This document shows, piece after piece, positions 48,600-60,304 of a stretch of DNA of 64,000 nt. Position 1 is the first letter of the stretch. Each line of letters starts with the position of its first letter. Position numbers and translations under genes: made by a program. The notes below the pieces were generated by a model that saw nothing but the letters and a program-made list of their open reading frames with translations, did not search any database and had not been told where the DNA came from. This DNA is from Dromiciops gliroides (taxonomy: Eukaryota; Chordata; Mammalia; Microbiotheria; Microbiotheriidae): NCBI RefSeq assembly GCF_019393635.1, contig NC_057863.1, positions 572,082,284 to 572,146,283 on the forward strand, written 5' to 3'.

Positions 48600-48985
48600 A
48601 ACAAACATGGCAGAGTAGAAAGAGCATTTGCCATGAGATCAAGAAATATGTGGGAGGGGCAGCTAGGTGGCACAGTGGATAGAGCATCGGCCCGGAATTC
48701 AGGAGGACCTGAGTTCAAATCCAAAATCAGACGCTTAACAATTACTAGCTGGGTGACCCTTGGCAAGTCACTTAACCCCAATTGCCTCACTAAAAATTAA
48801 AAACATTTAATAACAATAAAAAAGAAATATGTGGGCTCAAATTCTGACCCTGATACTGATTAGCTGTGTGATCATATAGTCATACAGTCTTCCTGAGTCT
48901 CCTCCTTTGTAAAAAGGGGTAAAACCTGTATTATCATGCTTCCTTTACAGCATTGTTGTGAGGATTTTGGTAAGGAAATTTTAGC
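48600..48985 (+). mobile_element. MIR-type SINE split by a short SINE
   Basis: MIR parts at 48600-48656 and 48835-48985. The inner short SINE (48657-48820) is flanked by AAGAAATATGTGGG. Confidence 0.85.
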
Positions 48986-49685
48986 ATTGCTGAAATTTTC
49001 TTAAGACAGCCAGTCACATCATAAGCCAGAGCTTGTAGAATTTAGCAGAGACATCAGATTTTAGCTTAGATAATTAACTGGTCACTAATAGAAGAATTTC
49101 CATCTCAGCTTTATTACGCGTAATTACTTAAGCTGAGACATCAACTGTAACCCTGTAGCTATCTGGTTAGTTTCTGTTTTGTTTTTCTGCAAATTCCTGT
49201 TAAATCCCTTAGCATTTTACCTTTTATATATCTTCCCCTTCTGCTATTGATTCTTTGATGTGTAAATCTTTCCCTTTCCCTTTCCTTCTGTAGAATTCCA
49301 ACTGTATCCATCTCGCAGATAGAACTGGAGACTAGGGTTGCTGAAAATGTCATTGGGGGCCACTGATTGTTGTGTATTGTGGGACTATGCTCTGAGCATA
49401 TAATAATAGATCACTAAAATGTCTCTCAGTGTTGATAAGTATGACTGGCAGCAGTACCAATCAATGGATCCTTGAGTATTTTCATATTAGGATCAAATAA
49501 GATAATGTATGGAGGTATTTTGCAAACCTTTTGGGGACCATCTAGTGAAAGTTACTGTGTTCTTTGAGTCACTGGTTCCAAATCGTACCTTTGCATGCAC
49601 CATTGTCTATCTTAATATTTATATACCTTGCTTCTGGGTCTCTATCCCCCTGTCTGCCCTGAATGCTGGACACCCATGAGGCATA

Positions 49686-49688
49686 TTC

Positions 49689-49730
<42 letters not shown>
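49686..49730 (+). repeat. CT dinucleotide repeat
   Basis: CT units with TTTC interruptions. Confidence 0.93.
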
Positions 49731-49966
49731 AATGAGATTCAGACCTCAAAAGCATAGACCTTACTCCTGGGGTGCTCCTTCCCCCTGAATAAAACCAACA
49801 ATGAAGATGTTTTTGTTCCCCATCCCCTTCACTTACACATATTATGATATTGCCCAGCCATTCTCCCATCTAAAGAAATTCACCTCCAGTTCCATACCCC
49901 ACCAATGAGAATAATATTTGTAATATTATATTAGAAAACAGTTACTAAAATATTAAGATAAGTTCA

Positions 49967-50115
49967 GGGGCAGCTAGATGGCTCAGTGGATAAAGCACTG
50001 GCCCTGGATTCAGGAGGACCTGAGTTCAAATCCAGCCTCAGACACTTGACACTTACTAGCTGTGTGACCCTGGGCAAGTCACTTAATCCTCATTGCCCCA
50101 CAAAAAAAAAAAAGG
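49967..50115 (+). mobile_element. Short SINE
   Basis: Near consensus with poly-A, then an AAGG/GAAG simple repeat. Confidence 0.9.
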
Positions 50116-50641
50116 AAGGAAAGAAGGAAGAAAGAAAAAGTTCATGTATTAAAGATTAAGAACCTTTGCTCTAGGTGAATTCTCCTTGTTCCATCCTGGT
50201 ACTTAACAAATGTGAGAATTTTTTTTTTACACTATCCTTGTCTTGTCCTAGCATCCTGATAGTATGGATATCATTCTTTAGTTAGTTTTTGGTTTTAAAC
50301 TATATTTATTTACCTTTCTTGTATTTCTCTTATTTGATGTATTTGCATGTCAAATAGCTCAACTCTATTTTCTTTTTGAAGAATAATCAAAATGTTTCCC
50401 TTTTGCTGACAGAGAATTTTTTTTGTTTCATTGAAATTCAGCTTCACGGGTTATATTATTTTAGAATGCAATCTAATTGCTTTTTTGGAATATCACATTC
50501 CAATTTCTTATTCAATTCCTTTTCAGTAAAAAGTAGTCCTGGGTTATTTAAATTAGTTTTCCTTGAAAGCTAAACGTCTTTTTCTTGGCTTGCTCTAATA
50601 TTGTTTGTCATTTACATTATGAAGTTTAACCAAAAGATATA

Positions 50642-50778
50642 TTTTTGTGAGGCAATTGGGGTTAAGTGACTTGCCCAGGGTCACACAGCTAGTGTCAAGT
50701 GTCTGAGGCCAGATTTGAACTCAGGTCCTCCTGACTCCAGGGCCGGTGCTGTATCCACTTCGCCACCTAGCTGCCCCT
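50642..50778 (-). mobile_element. Short SINE
   Basis: Reverse copy missing TAAGTG; abuts the L1 ORF1 remnant. Confidence 0.87.
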
Positions 50779-50779
50779 T

Positions 50780-51760
50780 AACCATATTTTAATCACTATT
50801 CCTTCATGACTGAATCTTGGGGTTTCTTTCTGTTATTAATTGCAAATTCTACCAATTAGTACTTTACTATTTATTTTCAATATTTATAAACAATTTGCTT
50901 GTAATATTTATTCCAGTACATTTTTCAGGGTGTTCAATTTGCCATGTTTTCCTGGGAGATCCATGATCCTTAAGTTATCTCTATCTATCCAGTCCCCAAG
51001 GTCAATAGCTTTGGATTGTATAGAAGTCACATGTTCTTCCAATGATACTGTCTTTTGTTCTATCAAATTTTCCCCCACATCTATATTTTTATGCTCTGCA
51101 ACTGCCATTCTCTTTCACAGAGCCTCTATGGTTTTGGACAGATTCTCCTGTTTGTGTTCTAAATTGCTTGCTCTCTCCTATATGATATTATTTTCTTGAG
51201 AGCCAGATATGATTTCTGCCTGAATTTTCCCTGCTTATTTCTTTTAACTATATCTTTTTTAAAAATGTTGCCTTTTCTTTCTTTCTTTTTTTTCTTTGTT
51301 TTCTTTTTTTGCGGGGTAATAAGGGTTAAGTTCTGCCTGGATTTTGATCCTAATTTCCACTCATATTTCATCTTTTAATTTTCTTATTTCTCTTTATAAC
51401 TATTCTGGAATTTCTTACTGTTGTTCCATTATTTGGAGTAGTCTTCTTGCTCTTTTTTTCACTGAGGATTTTTGGGCTGCTTTCTCTGTTTTATATATAT
51501 ACATTGTTTTGCAAATTTTTCTAGATTTTGTTTTCCTTTCTGTTTTTATGAGCCTCAGCCCTTTTTGCAGCTTGGGGCTACAGCTTACCCCCAGTCTTTT
51601 ACTGCCCTTTCCTTTCTGATCATTAGCATTATATTAGGTTTCAGCACAGTTTGTTCCCTCCCCAGACATTTCTGTAAACATTTTTTCCCCATTAGAGTCC
51701 GGCAGCTTCAAAACCTTCCTTCAAAATATTCAGAGCATTGAAGGATAGGAGGCTGTGATG
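50780..51760 (-). mobile_element. L1 ORF1-like remnant
   Basis: The minus-strand translation at 50908-51108 contains a coiled-coil-like stretch ending in DRDNLRIMDLPG, the equivalent of the RRNNLRIIGLPE core of L1 ORF1. Flanking sequence up to about 51760 is diverged and probably the rest of ORF1. HAL1 is an alternative name. Confidence 0.65.
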
Positions 51761-52199
51761 GGCTGGAGCCAGCTGATACTGAATCTCCCTGATTGTTAAA
51801 TTTTCCAGAGCAGTATTTACACCTCTGAAATAGGCAAAACTGCAAATCAGGGCTTGATTTATTGTTTTGTTGACATCTAGATTTAGGAAAGTGATGAAGA
51901 AAATGTTAATAATGCAGATTAAACTTTAAAATGAGCTCCTCCCCTTTTCCCCCCTGAGAGTTGGTTGTTAAACCTTTATCAACACATCCAAGTAGCAGTC
52001 TGTAATTGACTTCCTATTTCATGAAAGTTCCACTAGGAGATACCATAGCTGGGTTTATACTCCTCCTTCCTTTAGCAGGGAAGACCAGCTTTGCATTGCT
52101 GAACCTCAAACACAAAATTGTCTACCCTTTCATGGTGTGGTGGACCAGCACTCACTTCCCTTCCCCCATTTCTTCCTCCCCCCACACACTATTTTTGTG

Positions 52200-52305
52200 A
52201 CCCTAGGTAAGTTATTAAACTCCCTAGTTGGAAGGGGAGGAGGTGGCAGCACCATGGGGTTGGACTACGTGACCTCCGATGTCTTTTCCAGCTCCAAGTC
52301 CCACA
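52200..52305 (+). mobile_element. MIR-type SINE fragment
   Basis: GTGACCCTAGGTAAGTTATTA..GGGGTTGGACTACGTGACC; the 3' part of a core SINE. Confidence 0.5.
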
Positions 52306-52734
52306 ATCTTCTCTGTCACAAGGCTAGACAAATTCCACACCTTTCCCACACTAGGCTACCACCACAGATCAAAATGGAGGCCTGTCTGGTAAGTTGTCTA
52401 GGACAGGCTAGAGTGATGATGGTAAGGGCTTTGGTCTTCATTCAGCTCTCTTTTATTTCAGAAGACTCTACACTGTGTGAAATTGTTTACCAGCTTTACT
52501 TCTCATTGCAATTTTAATTACTAATATCTGTGCATTTATTATTGGTATGAGTTATTAATGTTTGGGAGTTCTGTTGGGACCCATTTACATTACCATCCTG
52601 CAATTCACAAGTCCCTGCTCACTGGTTGCTGTATTGAGCAATGAGGAATTTAGAAACCTCTGACATTTTTCTTGACAGTAGAGACTGGGAAGACGATTGG
52701 GTCATATGTTATTTTGCTTTTTAAAAAAAATCTA

Positions 52735-52890
52735 GACCTGTGATTTCATCAATTTAGGGAATTTAGAGAGAAGCAATCCCCCATCCCAATCTCCATTCCA
52801 CATGCTATAGTACAGCTAGATTGGCCTTGCTGTTCCTCATACATGACATTCTTTCTCCCACCTCCATCTCCCATCTCCATGCCCTTTTTC
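52735..52890 (+). mobile_element. L2 fragment with SINE attached
   Basis: CCACATGCTATAGTACAGCTAG..CTTGCTGTTCCTC is L2 3' sequence, followed at about 52893 by a minus-strand SINE. It is closely similar to 63785-63880. Confidence 0.55.
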
Positions 52891-52892
52891 TC

Positions 52893-53120
52893 CTTTTTTT
52901 TTCTTTTTGAGGTAATTGGGGCTAAGTGACTTGCCCAGGGTCACACAGTTGGTAAGTGGCACCTAATCTGCATGACTGAGTTTGGGGGAATTCTCTGGGA
53001 CACTTGAGGAGCAATAGGATCTGTCCATGATCACAGCACTAGCATGTGTCAGGGGCAGGTCTTGAACCCAGGTCTTTGTGACTTTGAGGCTAAATCACTA
53101 TCAGTGCCTTACTGCCTCTC
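52893..53120 (-). mobile_element. Short SINE fragment joined to a MIR-type SINE
   Basis: A truncated reverse short SINE (to about 52965), then a reverse core SINE to 53120. Confidence 0.55.
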
Positions 53121-53703
53121 TTACTTTGCCATTTCTATTTAGTTATCTAGTTTTTTTTTATATTTTTAAATGCTGATCCTTTTTTCTTAGCATTCTCTTC
53201 TCTCTTTTCACAGTCTGAACTTTTATGCAGTAGTGACCTATTCACCTTTATGTTACATGCTTGATATGCTGGTACATGGCCTCAACAGGGACTTGACCCC
53301 TTTCTGGAAAATGAGTCCTACTGGCAGCATAACTGAACTAATAAGCGACATGATGCAATCAAGATATTTATTCAACCTCTGGCATTTGAGGTTGAAAAGG
53401 TCTCCAGCCAAGGTCCGGGGCCAATTTTCCAAAAATAAAGTCCCAGACACCAGTGTGTCAGCAGCTTGGGTCAGCCAAGATCTGTCCCTTGGCTCATTTC
53501 CAGGTTCCATTGGCCTCCCAGTGTGTTGGGTGCCGATACCTGGTGTCTGGGAGTTGCTGTACTGATAGTAATGACAGACCTCTTGATTAATGTCTGGGGT
53601 CTCTAAAATCCATGTTAAGCAAAGCTCTTCATCTGTAATATAAGCAGTGATCTAAAAGAATGTGGGGTTTTGTTTGCTTTCACAATAATAATGATCACCT
53701 ATA

Positions 53704-53916
53704 TACAGGGTATCCCAAAAACTAAATGAATTTTAAGATCTTAAAGCTTATAATTAATTGCACTAAGACTTTGAGATACCATGTAACTTTAAAGGATTAA
53801 AACTGCCCTCAAATTTTTGGGACACCCTTATATACTCTTTAACACACTGTATAAGTATTTAAGGTATGAAAGCTTAAAAATGCCCTCAGACTTTTGGGAC
53901 AGCCTCTATAGTGTCT
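53704..53916. mobile_element. Mariner-type MITE with repeated inner terminus
   Basis: Starts after TATA with CAGGGTATCCCAAAA and ends with TTTTGGGACAGCCTCTATA, an inverted-repeat pair typical of mariner elements. A second inward copy of the right end lies at 53816-53832 (TTTTTGGGACACCC). Both right-end copies are preceded by the same AAAATGCCCTC-like stretch. Confidence 0.65.
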
Positions 53917-54199
53917 CAGGTTTGAAAAGCACTTTCCTTACAACAACCATGTGTGACAGATAGTGGCAATGTTCTTATCCCTATTATTGCTGTTGGTTTC
54001 TAGTGGGCTGTGTCTTTGGCAATTTCTTGCTCAATATGTTTGTGTCAGACATTGGACCCTCTGACCAAGTCATCAGTGACTTGTAAAGCTCTGATAGAGA
54101 AATCATTGATCCCTTTAGCCCTCTCCCCTAAGTCAGTGATCCTCACCCCTCTGTGTGGTCTTCCTGGCTTCTTGTCCATTTAGGGACAGACCCTAGATT

Positions 54200-54545
54200 T
54201 TATGTCCCCTGAAGGGATAAACCATTTGCCATTTGCCCACCTTCTGGAAAGCACTTCTGACCTTTTTTCATAAGGACAAAACTCTACTTGTCCTGTCTAC
54301 TTACTTGGAGCCTTTGATTATCCCTTTTATCTTTCCCTGTGCTTTGTCCTTTCTAAACTTATTCATCCTCTCTGCAGCCTATGGTCATTCCCCTCCTCTC
54401 TGTTTTAGACTATCACTATTACTCTAGCTTCACTCTCCTCCCTTCAAAGTCTTAACCCTTTTTGGTCACCAGTTCAACTTTACATAGCTCTCTTCCCTTG
54501 AATCCCATGTTCAATTGGTTTCATTCCTTTCCAAACAGTACTACT
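54200..54545 (+). mobile_element. L2-like fragment
   Basis: Pyrimidine-rich sequence resembling the reverse-transcriptase region of the L2 copies (TCTCTGCAGCCTATGG). It ends at the truncated SINE at 54551. Confidence 0.4.
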
Positions 54546-54550
54546 TCTCT

Positions 54551-54582
54551 GGGGCAGCTCATGGTACAGTGGATAGCCAGAC
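54551..54582 (+). mobile_element. Short SINE 5' stub
   Basis: GGGGCAGCTCATGGTACAGTG only; the rest is missing. Confidence 0.5.
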
Positions 54583-55150
54583 TGCAGAGGGTTTAGAAAA
54601 GAGTGAGTAGAGAAAGTAGGGGCACCAAGTGTATATAACTTTTTAAAGGAATTTAGCCTGGAAGGGGAAGAAAGATAGATATAGGAAGATAGCTAGTGGG
54701 GATGGTCAAGATCAAGTGATGATTTTTTTTAAGAATGTGGAAAACATGGGAGTATTTGTAGGCATAAGGGAGGTAGATAATAGACAAAGAGAGATTGCAG
54801 ATTAGAGAGAAAGTGGGATGATAGAAGGGAACATTTTTGGAGAAGATAGTATGCAGTGGAATTAAGGACGCATTTAGGGTGGATTACACTTAAAAAGAAG
54901 GACCACCTCCTCATGGGAGACAGGGGTGAAAGAGATTATGAGAGAAGACATTTGAGTGATATGAGATAAGGAAGTGGGGAGAAGAGGGAACTCACCTCAA
55001 TGTTTTTTTTGATAAAGTATGATACAAGGTCCTCAGTTGAAAAATTGAGGAAAGTCTCCATGGGAGGCTTGAAGAAGAATGAATCACCATTGTGGTGAAT
55101 AGGATAATGAATCAATTAGGGTAACAGAAAACAAATCGATTAGGTAGGTA
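54583..55150 (+). mobile_element. CR1/L3-type LINE fragment
   Basis: G/A-rich repeat with GAGAAAGTGGGATGATAGAAG and TGAGTGATATGAGATAAGG, the same old family as at 41.5 kb. Confidence 0.45.
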
Positions 55151-55224
55151 TAAAAGGTCGCCTTGCTGCAGTGAAGATCCAGTGGAGATTATGTTACATA
55201 AATTTTTAGTTGGTCCATTCATAT

Positions 55225-55320
55225 TCAATCAATCAACCACAAGCAATTATTAAGGTCCTTCTACATTCCAGTTTCCAGGCCAGGTGCTGGGTTTGCAAAG
55301 ACAAAAATAAAATAATCCTT
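55225..55320 (+). mobile_element. CR1/L3-type LINE 3' tail
   Basis: TCAATCAATCAACCACAAGC..CCAGGTGCTGGG. Confidence 0.45.
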
Positions 55321-55547
55321 GCCCATATTTAGTCAATATTTGCTGAAAAATAATTGAAATAAGTGTAAAATAATGTTTGTGTGTTTTTAAAGTTGCTATT
55401 TCAAGTCAACCCCATAAGTCAAGTCAAAATCACACAACAGAGAACAAAATGCATGAAAGAAAAATGACACAGAAATAGGAGAAGAATAACCCATTAATCA
55501 TGCACATAAATGCTTATTTTCTATCTGGGTGCTTGGGAAGGCAGGAT

Positions 55548-55905
55548 CAAATATAAAATCCTCTGGCATTCAAAGCCCTTTACAACCTGCCCCCCTCCCT
55601 TTCTAGTCTTCTTAAACATAATAGCCCACCCTTCCATATTATCTCTACCTCCCCCCCTTCCATGTCACTCTTCCATCCAGTGATATTGGCTTCCTTGCTG
55701 CTCCTTGAACAAGACACCCAATCTTCTAACGGAGAATTTTCTCTGGCTGTCCTCCATGCCTGGAATGCATTCTCCCTCATCACCACCTCCTGGTTTAAAA
55801 TCCCAGCTAAAATTCCATCTTCAGAAGAAAGCCTTTCCTAATCCCTTTTAATTCTAGTACTGTCTCTCTGTTGATTATTCCTCATTTATCCTGTAATACA
55901 GCTTG
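55548..55905 (+). mobile_element. L2 fragment
   Basis: GGCATTCAAAGCCCTTTACA..CTTGCTGCTCCTTG..CATGCCTGGAATGCATT; L2 3' region, + orientation. Confidence 0.7.
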
Positions 55906-56149
55906 TTAGAACTAATGGCCTAAATCCGGTCTGGTGCTTTATTTTGCTAGGTTTTATTCATTACCAGGGGTCACAGAATCACAAAAGTGGATCATTTGAA
56001 AGGGACCATCTCTGCCATCAAACCCAAATCACACTTGAAAGAAATCCCCACTATATATTATGCCCAAGAAACAAACGGTTGTCCAATCTCTACTTGACCT
56101 CCAAGGACCAGCGAAACTACCACCTCTTACAGGCAGTAGATTCAGACTA

Positions 56150-56280
56150 TCAGTCAATAAACATTTATTAAGTGCCTACTGTCTTTAAAGGACTGTGCCA
56201 AATGCTGAGGATAACAAGAAAGGCCCTGTCCTCAAGGAACTTACAATCTAATGGGAGAGATAACATGCAAATAACTATAT
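56150..56280 (+). mobile_element. CR1/L3-type LINE 3' tail
   Basis: AATAAACATTTATTAAGTGCC..AAGGAACTTACAATCTAATG; a good copy of this tail. Confidence 0.6.
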
Positions 56281-57099
56281 ATAAACAATGGACAGGTCCG
56301 AATTATTAGGGAGTTTTTCCTGACATTAAGCCCAAATGATCTTGCTTTCAACTTCTACTCATTAGACTAGATTAGATCTTTATTCTCCCCAAAGGAGTTA
56401 AACAATTCAAATTTGTGTAGTGAGATGTTTGTATTTACAACAGAATTATTGTTTTCTAGGTTAAAACTCTTCCATTCTCTAAAATCCACAGTTAGGTCCC
56501 CTCTCCTCCTCCACTTCAGATCCCTTTGTTCCCCAGTGAAACCTGGATGCTCTTTCCTTTAGGAAAATGTCATGCTCCTTAGTAACCTAGAGAGTAGAGA
56601 GGTATTTTCTTTTTTAAAAATTTTACTATTCCAAAAGCGGTGTCATCATGTGGCATCATCATGTGTGATGTCATGCAACATATGATACCAAAGCATGTGA
56701 TATCATCATGTGTGACATAAAATGTCATCAAAGTGAGTGACATGATGTAAGCTTGTGACATCTTTCTTTTACAATTAAGACAATGAGGACACTATTGGCC
56801 CACCATCGCTAAGCCAACTTCTTTGTGGTATATTTCAGCCCTGATTTATCCACACTCTGACTTGGGACCCCTTGTTCTCCACTACAGGTATTTTCAAGGT
56901 GATTTGGTCCTTGTTAAGGGCTAAGATAGGGCAGGGTACGTTGTAAGGCCAAAGAACAGAGCAAAAAAGAGAGATGTTTCCTGTTTTTTAAACCTTTTCT
57001 TCCAGGGGGGAGATGGTTCAACTATAGCATAAATACAAACATCTCACACTGTACAAATTTTCTCCTCTGCTCCATAATGGTTGTGATTTTTAGTCTTGG

Positions 57100-57100
<1 letters not shown>
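56281..57100. other. Intron 2, unique apart from the minisatellite
   Basis: AT-rich; only the ATCATGTG repeat stands out. Confidence 0.45.
56640..56765. repeat. Degenerate ATCATGTG/TGACATCA minisatellite
   Basis: About 125 bp made of repeated CATCATGTG, TGTGATGTCATG and GTGACATAAAATGTCATCA units, many of them partial palindromes close to TGACGTCA. Confidence 0.75.

Positions 57101-57148
<48 letters not shown>
57101..57148 (+). repeat. TA dinucleotide repeat
   Basis: About 24 perfect TA units, directly followed by a SINE. Confidence 0.95.
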
Positions 57149-57151
<3 letters not shown>

Positions 57152-57280
57152 ACAGCTAGGTGGTGTAGTAGATAAAGCACTGGCCCTGGATTCAGGAGGA
57201 CCTGAGTTCAAATCCAGCCCCAGACACTTGACACTAACTGTGTGACCCTGAGCAAGTCATTTAACCCCCATTGCCCTGAT
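57149..57280 (+). mobile_element. Short SINE inside a TA microsatellite
   Basis: Full copy lacking CTAG, bordered on the left by a pure TA tract and on the right by TATA/TATG repeats. Confidence 0.88.
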
Positions 57281-57342
57281 ATATAGATATATGTATATGT
57301 ATATGTATGTGTGTATGTATGTATGTGTGTATATATATATGT
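57281..57342 (+). repeat. TATG/TGTA repeat
   Basis: TA/TG compound repeat to the right of the SINE. Confidence 0.9.
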
Positions 57343-57777
57343 TGGTATTCACACTTAATTCAACCCAGTTAAGCCTTTTATAGACAGTTGTCTCCTTAAA
57401 TTACTTGATAATGGTACTCAATTTCCTTTCCTTAGTCTCAACAATTCTAGTCACATTTACCTCCCTGTCAGCCTTCTTTCATTAATTTACCCCACTCACT
57501 AATCCTCTATCAATTTGCTTTGCCTTTTAATTCTTTCACTTACCTTTTCTTATTTACCTTGCCTTGTCTTGCCAACTACCTTTTTCTTTTTCTTCTTGAC
57601 TATACTTCTTCAAGATCTTTCCCCAATCCTCCTTGATTTTTCTTCATTTTTCTTAATCCTTTTCTGTTCTCCTTAATTATTTTTGATCCTTCTCTTCAAC
57701 CCCACAAGTAGAATCTCTTAGGGGGCAAAAGGAAGGGGAGAGGAAAGGAGAGAATATAATTACATGGAAAGAAGTTT

Positions 57778-57820
57778 ATATATATATGTGTGTGTGTGTG
57801 TATGTATATATGTATATGTA

Positions 57821-57863
<43 letters not shown>
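57778..57863 (+). repeat. Compound TA/TG repeat
   Basis: TA, TG, TGTA and again TA units, ending at an L2 3' end. Confidence 0.93.
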
Positions 57864-57867
<4 letters not shown>

Positions 57868-57869
57868 TT

Positions 57870-57992
57870 TCCTTCTTCATTAGACTGTGAGTTCCTTGAG
57901 AGCAGGGATCATCTTTTGCTTCTTGCTGTATCCCTAGCACTTAAACACAGTGCCTGGTATATAGTGGGTGCTTAATAAATGTTGATGTTGAT
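57870..57992 (+). mobile_element. L2 3' end fragment
   Basis: TTAGACTGTGAGTTCCTTGAG through GGTGCTTAATAAATG; a clean L2 3' terminus. Confidence 0.75.
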
Positions 57993-59529
57993 GTTTTGGG
58001 AAGATGAGACTTATTTGAAAGCCAAACTCACTGTGAACATACTCCCTGATCCACTATAGAAAAGTTCAGCCAACTCTTCAGATTTTTTTTCTTTTGTGTT
58101 TGTGGTAGTGGTGGTGGTGGGCTGTTTTTTCTCCCTCTCTGAGCAGCTGGCATAAGAGATCCTTAAGGAAGATTATAATGGAAGGCATGAAGATAAAATA
58201 GCTGTCTCTGCTTCTAGAAAGCAAAACTATTATTAATTATTAATAGTTATTAATTATTGATGAGTGACATTAATTTTCCCTCCTCTCTTTTAACTATAAC
58301 ACTTAGTTGCTGCTGGTTCTCCTGAGAGTATTTTCACTGGTGAGTAGATAATCTTAACACCTAATATGTTGCCCTGGGAGGCCTTTTCACCCTCTGGTGC
58401 TGAGGGCTCCTTTGGTTCTAGAATACTAATGTCAAGGCTGATCCTAGTCCGGGTATTCACAGCCACTACTTCTTGCTAAGCAAAGGGAAAGCAGAGAAGT
58501 AATTTTCAATCCTATTTTCTTTGCTTGCTTGCTTTTTGGCCACCGATATAACTGTTCATAGGAAAAGTGTCTTAGCTAAAATTTCTTCCTTGTCTCTTTG
58601 CTCCAGTGTTCTTGTCTTGATCCCTTTTAAGGCAGTAAGGTTTCATTCATCCAGATGGACATCGAGGATGACCTTTGTTACTGTCTTCTCAGAAACCTGT
58701 GTCTCACTAAGAGATGTTGGGAAACCAGGCACATTGATGGCTTTGTTTAGAAGAGAGCAAAATTATCTTTATCTCAATTTTCAAGGCTCTTCATACCACT
58801 GGATCGATTCTCTTTGCTTCACTGCTTTATTTTATCCCCAACTTCCAAAGTCCTACTTTCTACTTCTGTATCCCAACACTGCCCCCTTTGAAGGGGTGAC
58901 ATCAATAAGGAAGCATCAGATGAGGAGAGGAGTCTTTCTCTAAATGATTTTCTTGTCCCCCCTCCCCCAACTATTCAGAGGTCTTTGTTCTCCCTGTTTC
59001 ATTAAGATTGAGCATCAATTAATATATAAACAAACCACAATTATTCATCATCAGAGGAGGCAAAGGTAGCTTAGATAGTTGAAATTCACATAAAATCCCC
59101 AAACCTCATTTTTAGTGCATAGTGTCAATATCCTCCCCACAGCTAAATCTCTTGCCACAGTGGCTGACAAGTGGAAAAAATTAATTGGTTTTAGTTTAAG
59201 CATTTTTTGTTTCCCATGCTCTTCTGATAGTAGCTTAAGTATCAGTGAAATGGCCAAAGGGCATGCAGCCAAAGGGAGAAGGCAAAGTAATGAGGCTGAA
59301 TAAACTGCAATTTGGAGTCATTTTTTTTCTAGGAGAGATAAGAAATTTACATAGATCCATATGCATTCTCTCACCAAGTATCCCTTATGACTGAGTACCC
59401 ACATTTGCCAGGCAGCTGACTGGAATCAAGGACACAACTTGTGGTTAGGAAACAGATGGAAGCCAACTACCCCCCAACACCCGGATGTAGCCCATGACCC
59501 TCTTAGCACTGTGATCTTATAACTTGCCT
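57993..59529. other. Intron 2, longest unique stretch near the retrovirus
   Basis: 1.5 kb without recognisable repeats. A 140-codon ORF (58521-58943) has no recognisable homology and no splice-site context that I can defend. Confidence 0.45.
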
Positions 59530-59926
59530 ATTTCTGTCAAGATTACTGTCATCCTTCCAGTCACCCGGAGTCCCAGACTCATTTTTATCCTTGTCCCTTT
59601 ATTCTCCACATAGAGAATCAGACGCCAAACCCTGTTGTTTCTATATACACAGTATCCTTCTCCTCTTCTCTACTCAAAGGACCACCAAAGTAGTTCAGGC
59701 CTGAACTGCCTCTCATCTGGACTGTTGCAATAACTCTCTAATTGGTCTCCCTGCCTCAAGTTTCTTCCCCACTTCAATTCATTTTCTACAAACCTACTAA
59801 AGTGATTTTCCTAAATCAAAGTTCTGATCATGTCACTCCCTACTCCATATTCTCCATTGGTTCCCTAATGACTTTCAGATAAAATGTAAACTACTCTGGC
59901 TTTTAAAGACTTTCACAATATGGCTC
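59530..59926 (+). mobile_element. L2 fragment, left part, target of the retrovirus
   Basis: L2 3' sequence ending CACAATATGGCTC; the expected continuation CAACC resumes after the provirus at 63671. Confidence 0.75.
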
Positions 59927-60296
59927 TGTTAAGGGCTAAAATTCTAGCTAGTCTGTCTAAAATATCTAATGAGTGGTCGCCAATAAATTATAAGCTTTAG
60001 CAAGAGTTAGACTTTTAAGCATTTATTAAGGAGAATAAGAATTTGGTAAAGAGAGAGAAAGGCCTAGATTCCTATCTATTAAAGGGAGAGCACATTTCTA
60101 GCTCCGCTCTCCACCCGAGTCCAGAGGAAAGAGCCTGAGACTGAGCGCCAGTCTCTTCCTTCCTCCTCCCACTAGCTGGCGTCACTTCCTGATGCCAAAG
60201 AAAAGACTCCTGGTCTTGCCCTCAAAGACCTTCACTTCATGGGCAGAACTCTTCTACAGTAAGTCTCCAGCAGGTGGCATCATTCCAATCGTTACA
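59927..60296 (-). repeat. 3' LTR of the endogenous retrovirus
   Basis: 370 bp, 367 of them identical to the LTR at 63297-63666. It is preceded on the minus strand by the polypurine tract at 60297-60304. The outer end abuts target duplication GCTC. Confidence 0.93.
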
Positions 60297-60304
60297 GTCC
60301 CCCC
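60297..60304 (-). other. Polypurine tract of the retrovirus
   Basis: On the minus strand AACAGGGGGGAC lies directly before the TGTAACG start of the 3' LTR, the expected position for plus-strand priming. Confidence 0.8.

Larger units (their letters stand above)
48986..50641. other. Intron 2, mostly unique
   Basis: Holds the CT repeat (49686-49730) and one SINE (49967-50115); otherwise unassigned. Confidence 0.5.
51761..53703. other. Intron 2, mixed
   Basis: Unique sequence at 51761-52199, 52306-52734 and 53121-53703. The last contains a 110-codon ORF (53233-53565) without recognisable homology. Confidence 0.45.

Noticed and set aside
53233..53565. 110-codon ORF in unique sequence
   Set aside because: No recognised domain, no flanking splice or promoter signal I can defend, and the length is possible by chance in this much sequence.
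58521..58943. 140-codon ORF
   Set aside because: Longest non-repeat ORF in intron 2 apart from the retroviral one, but its composition is unremarkable and it does not resemble the FAM124A domain.
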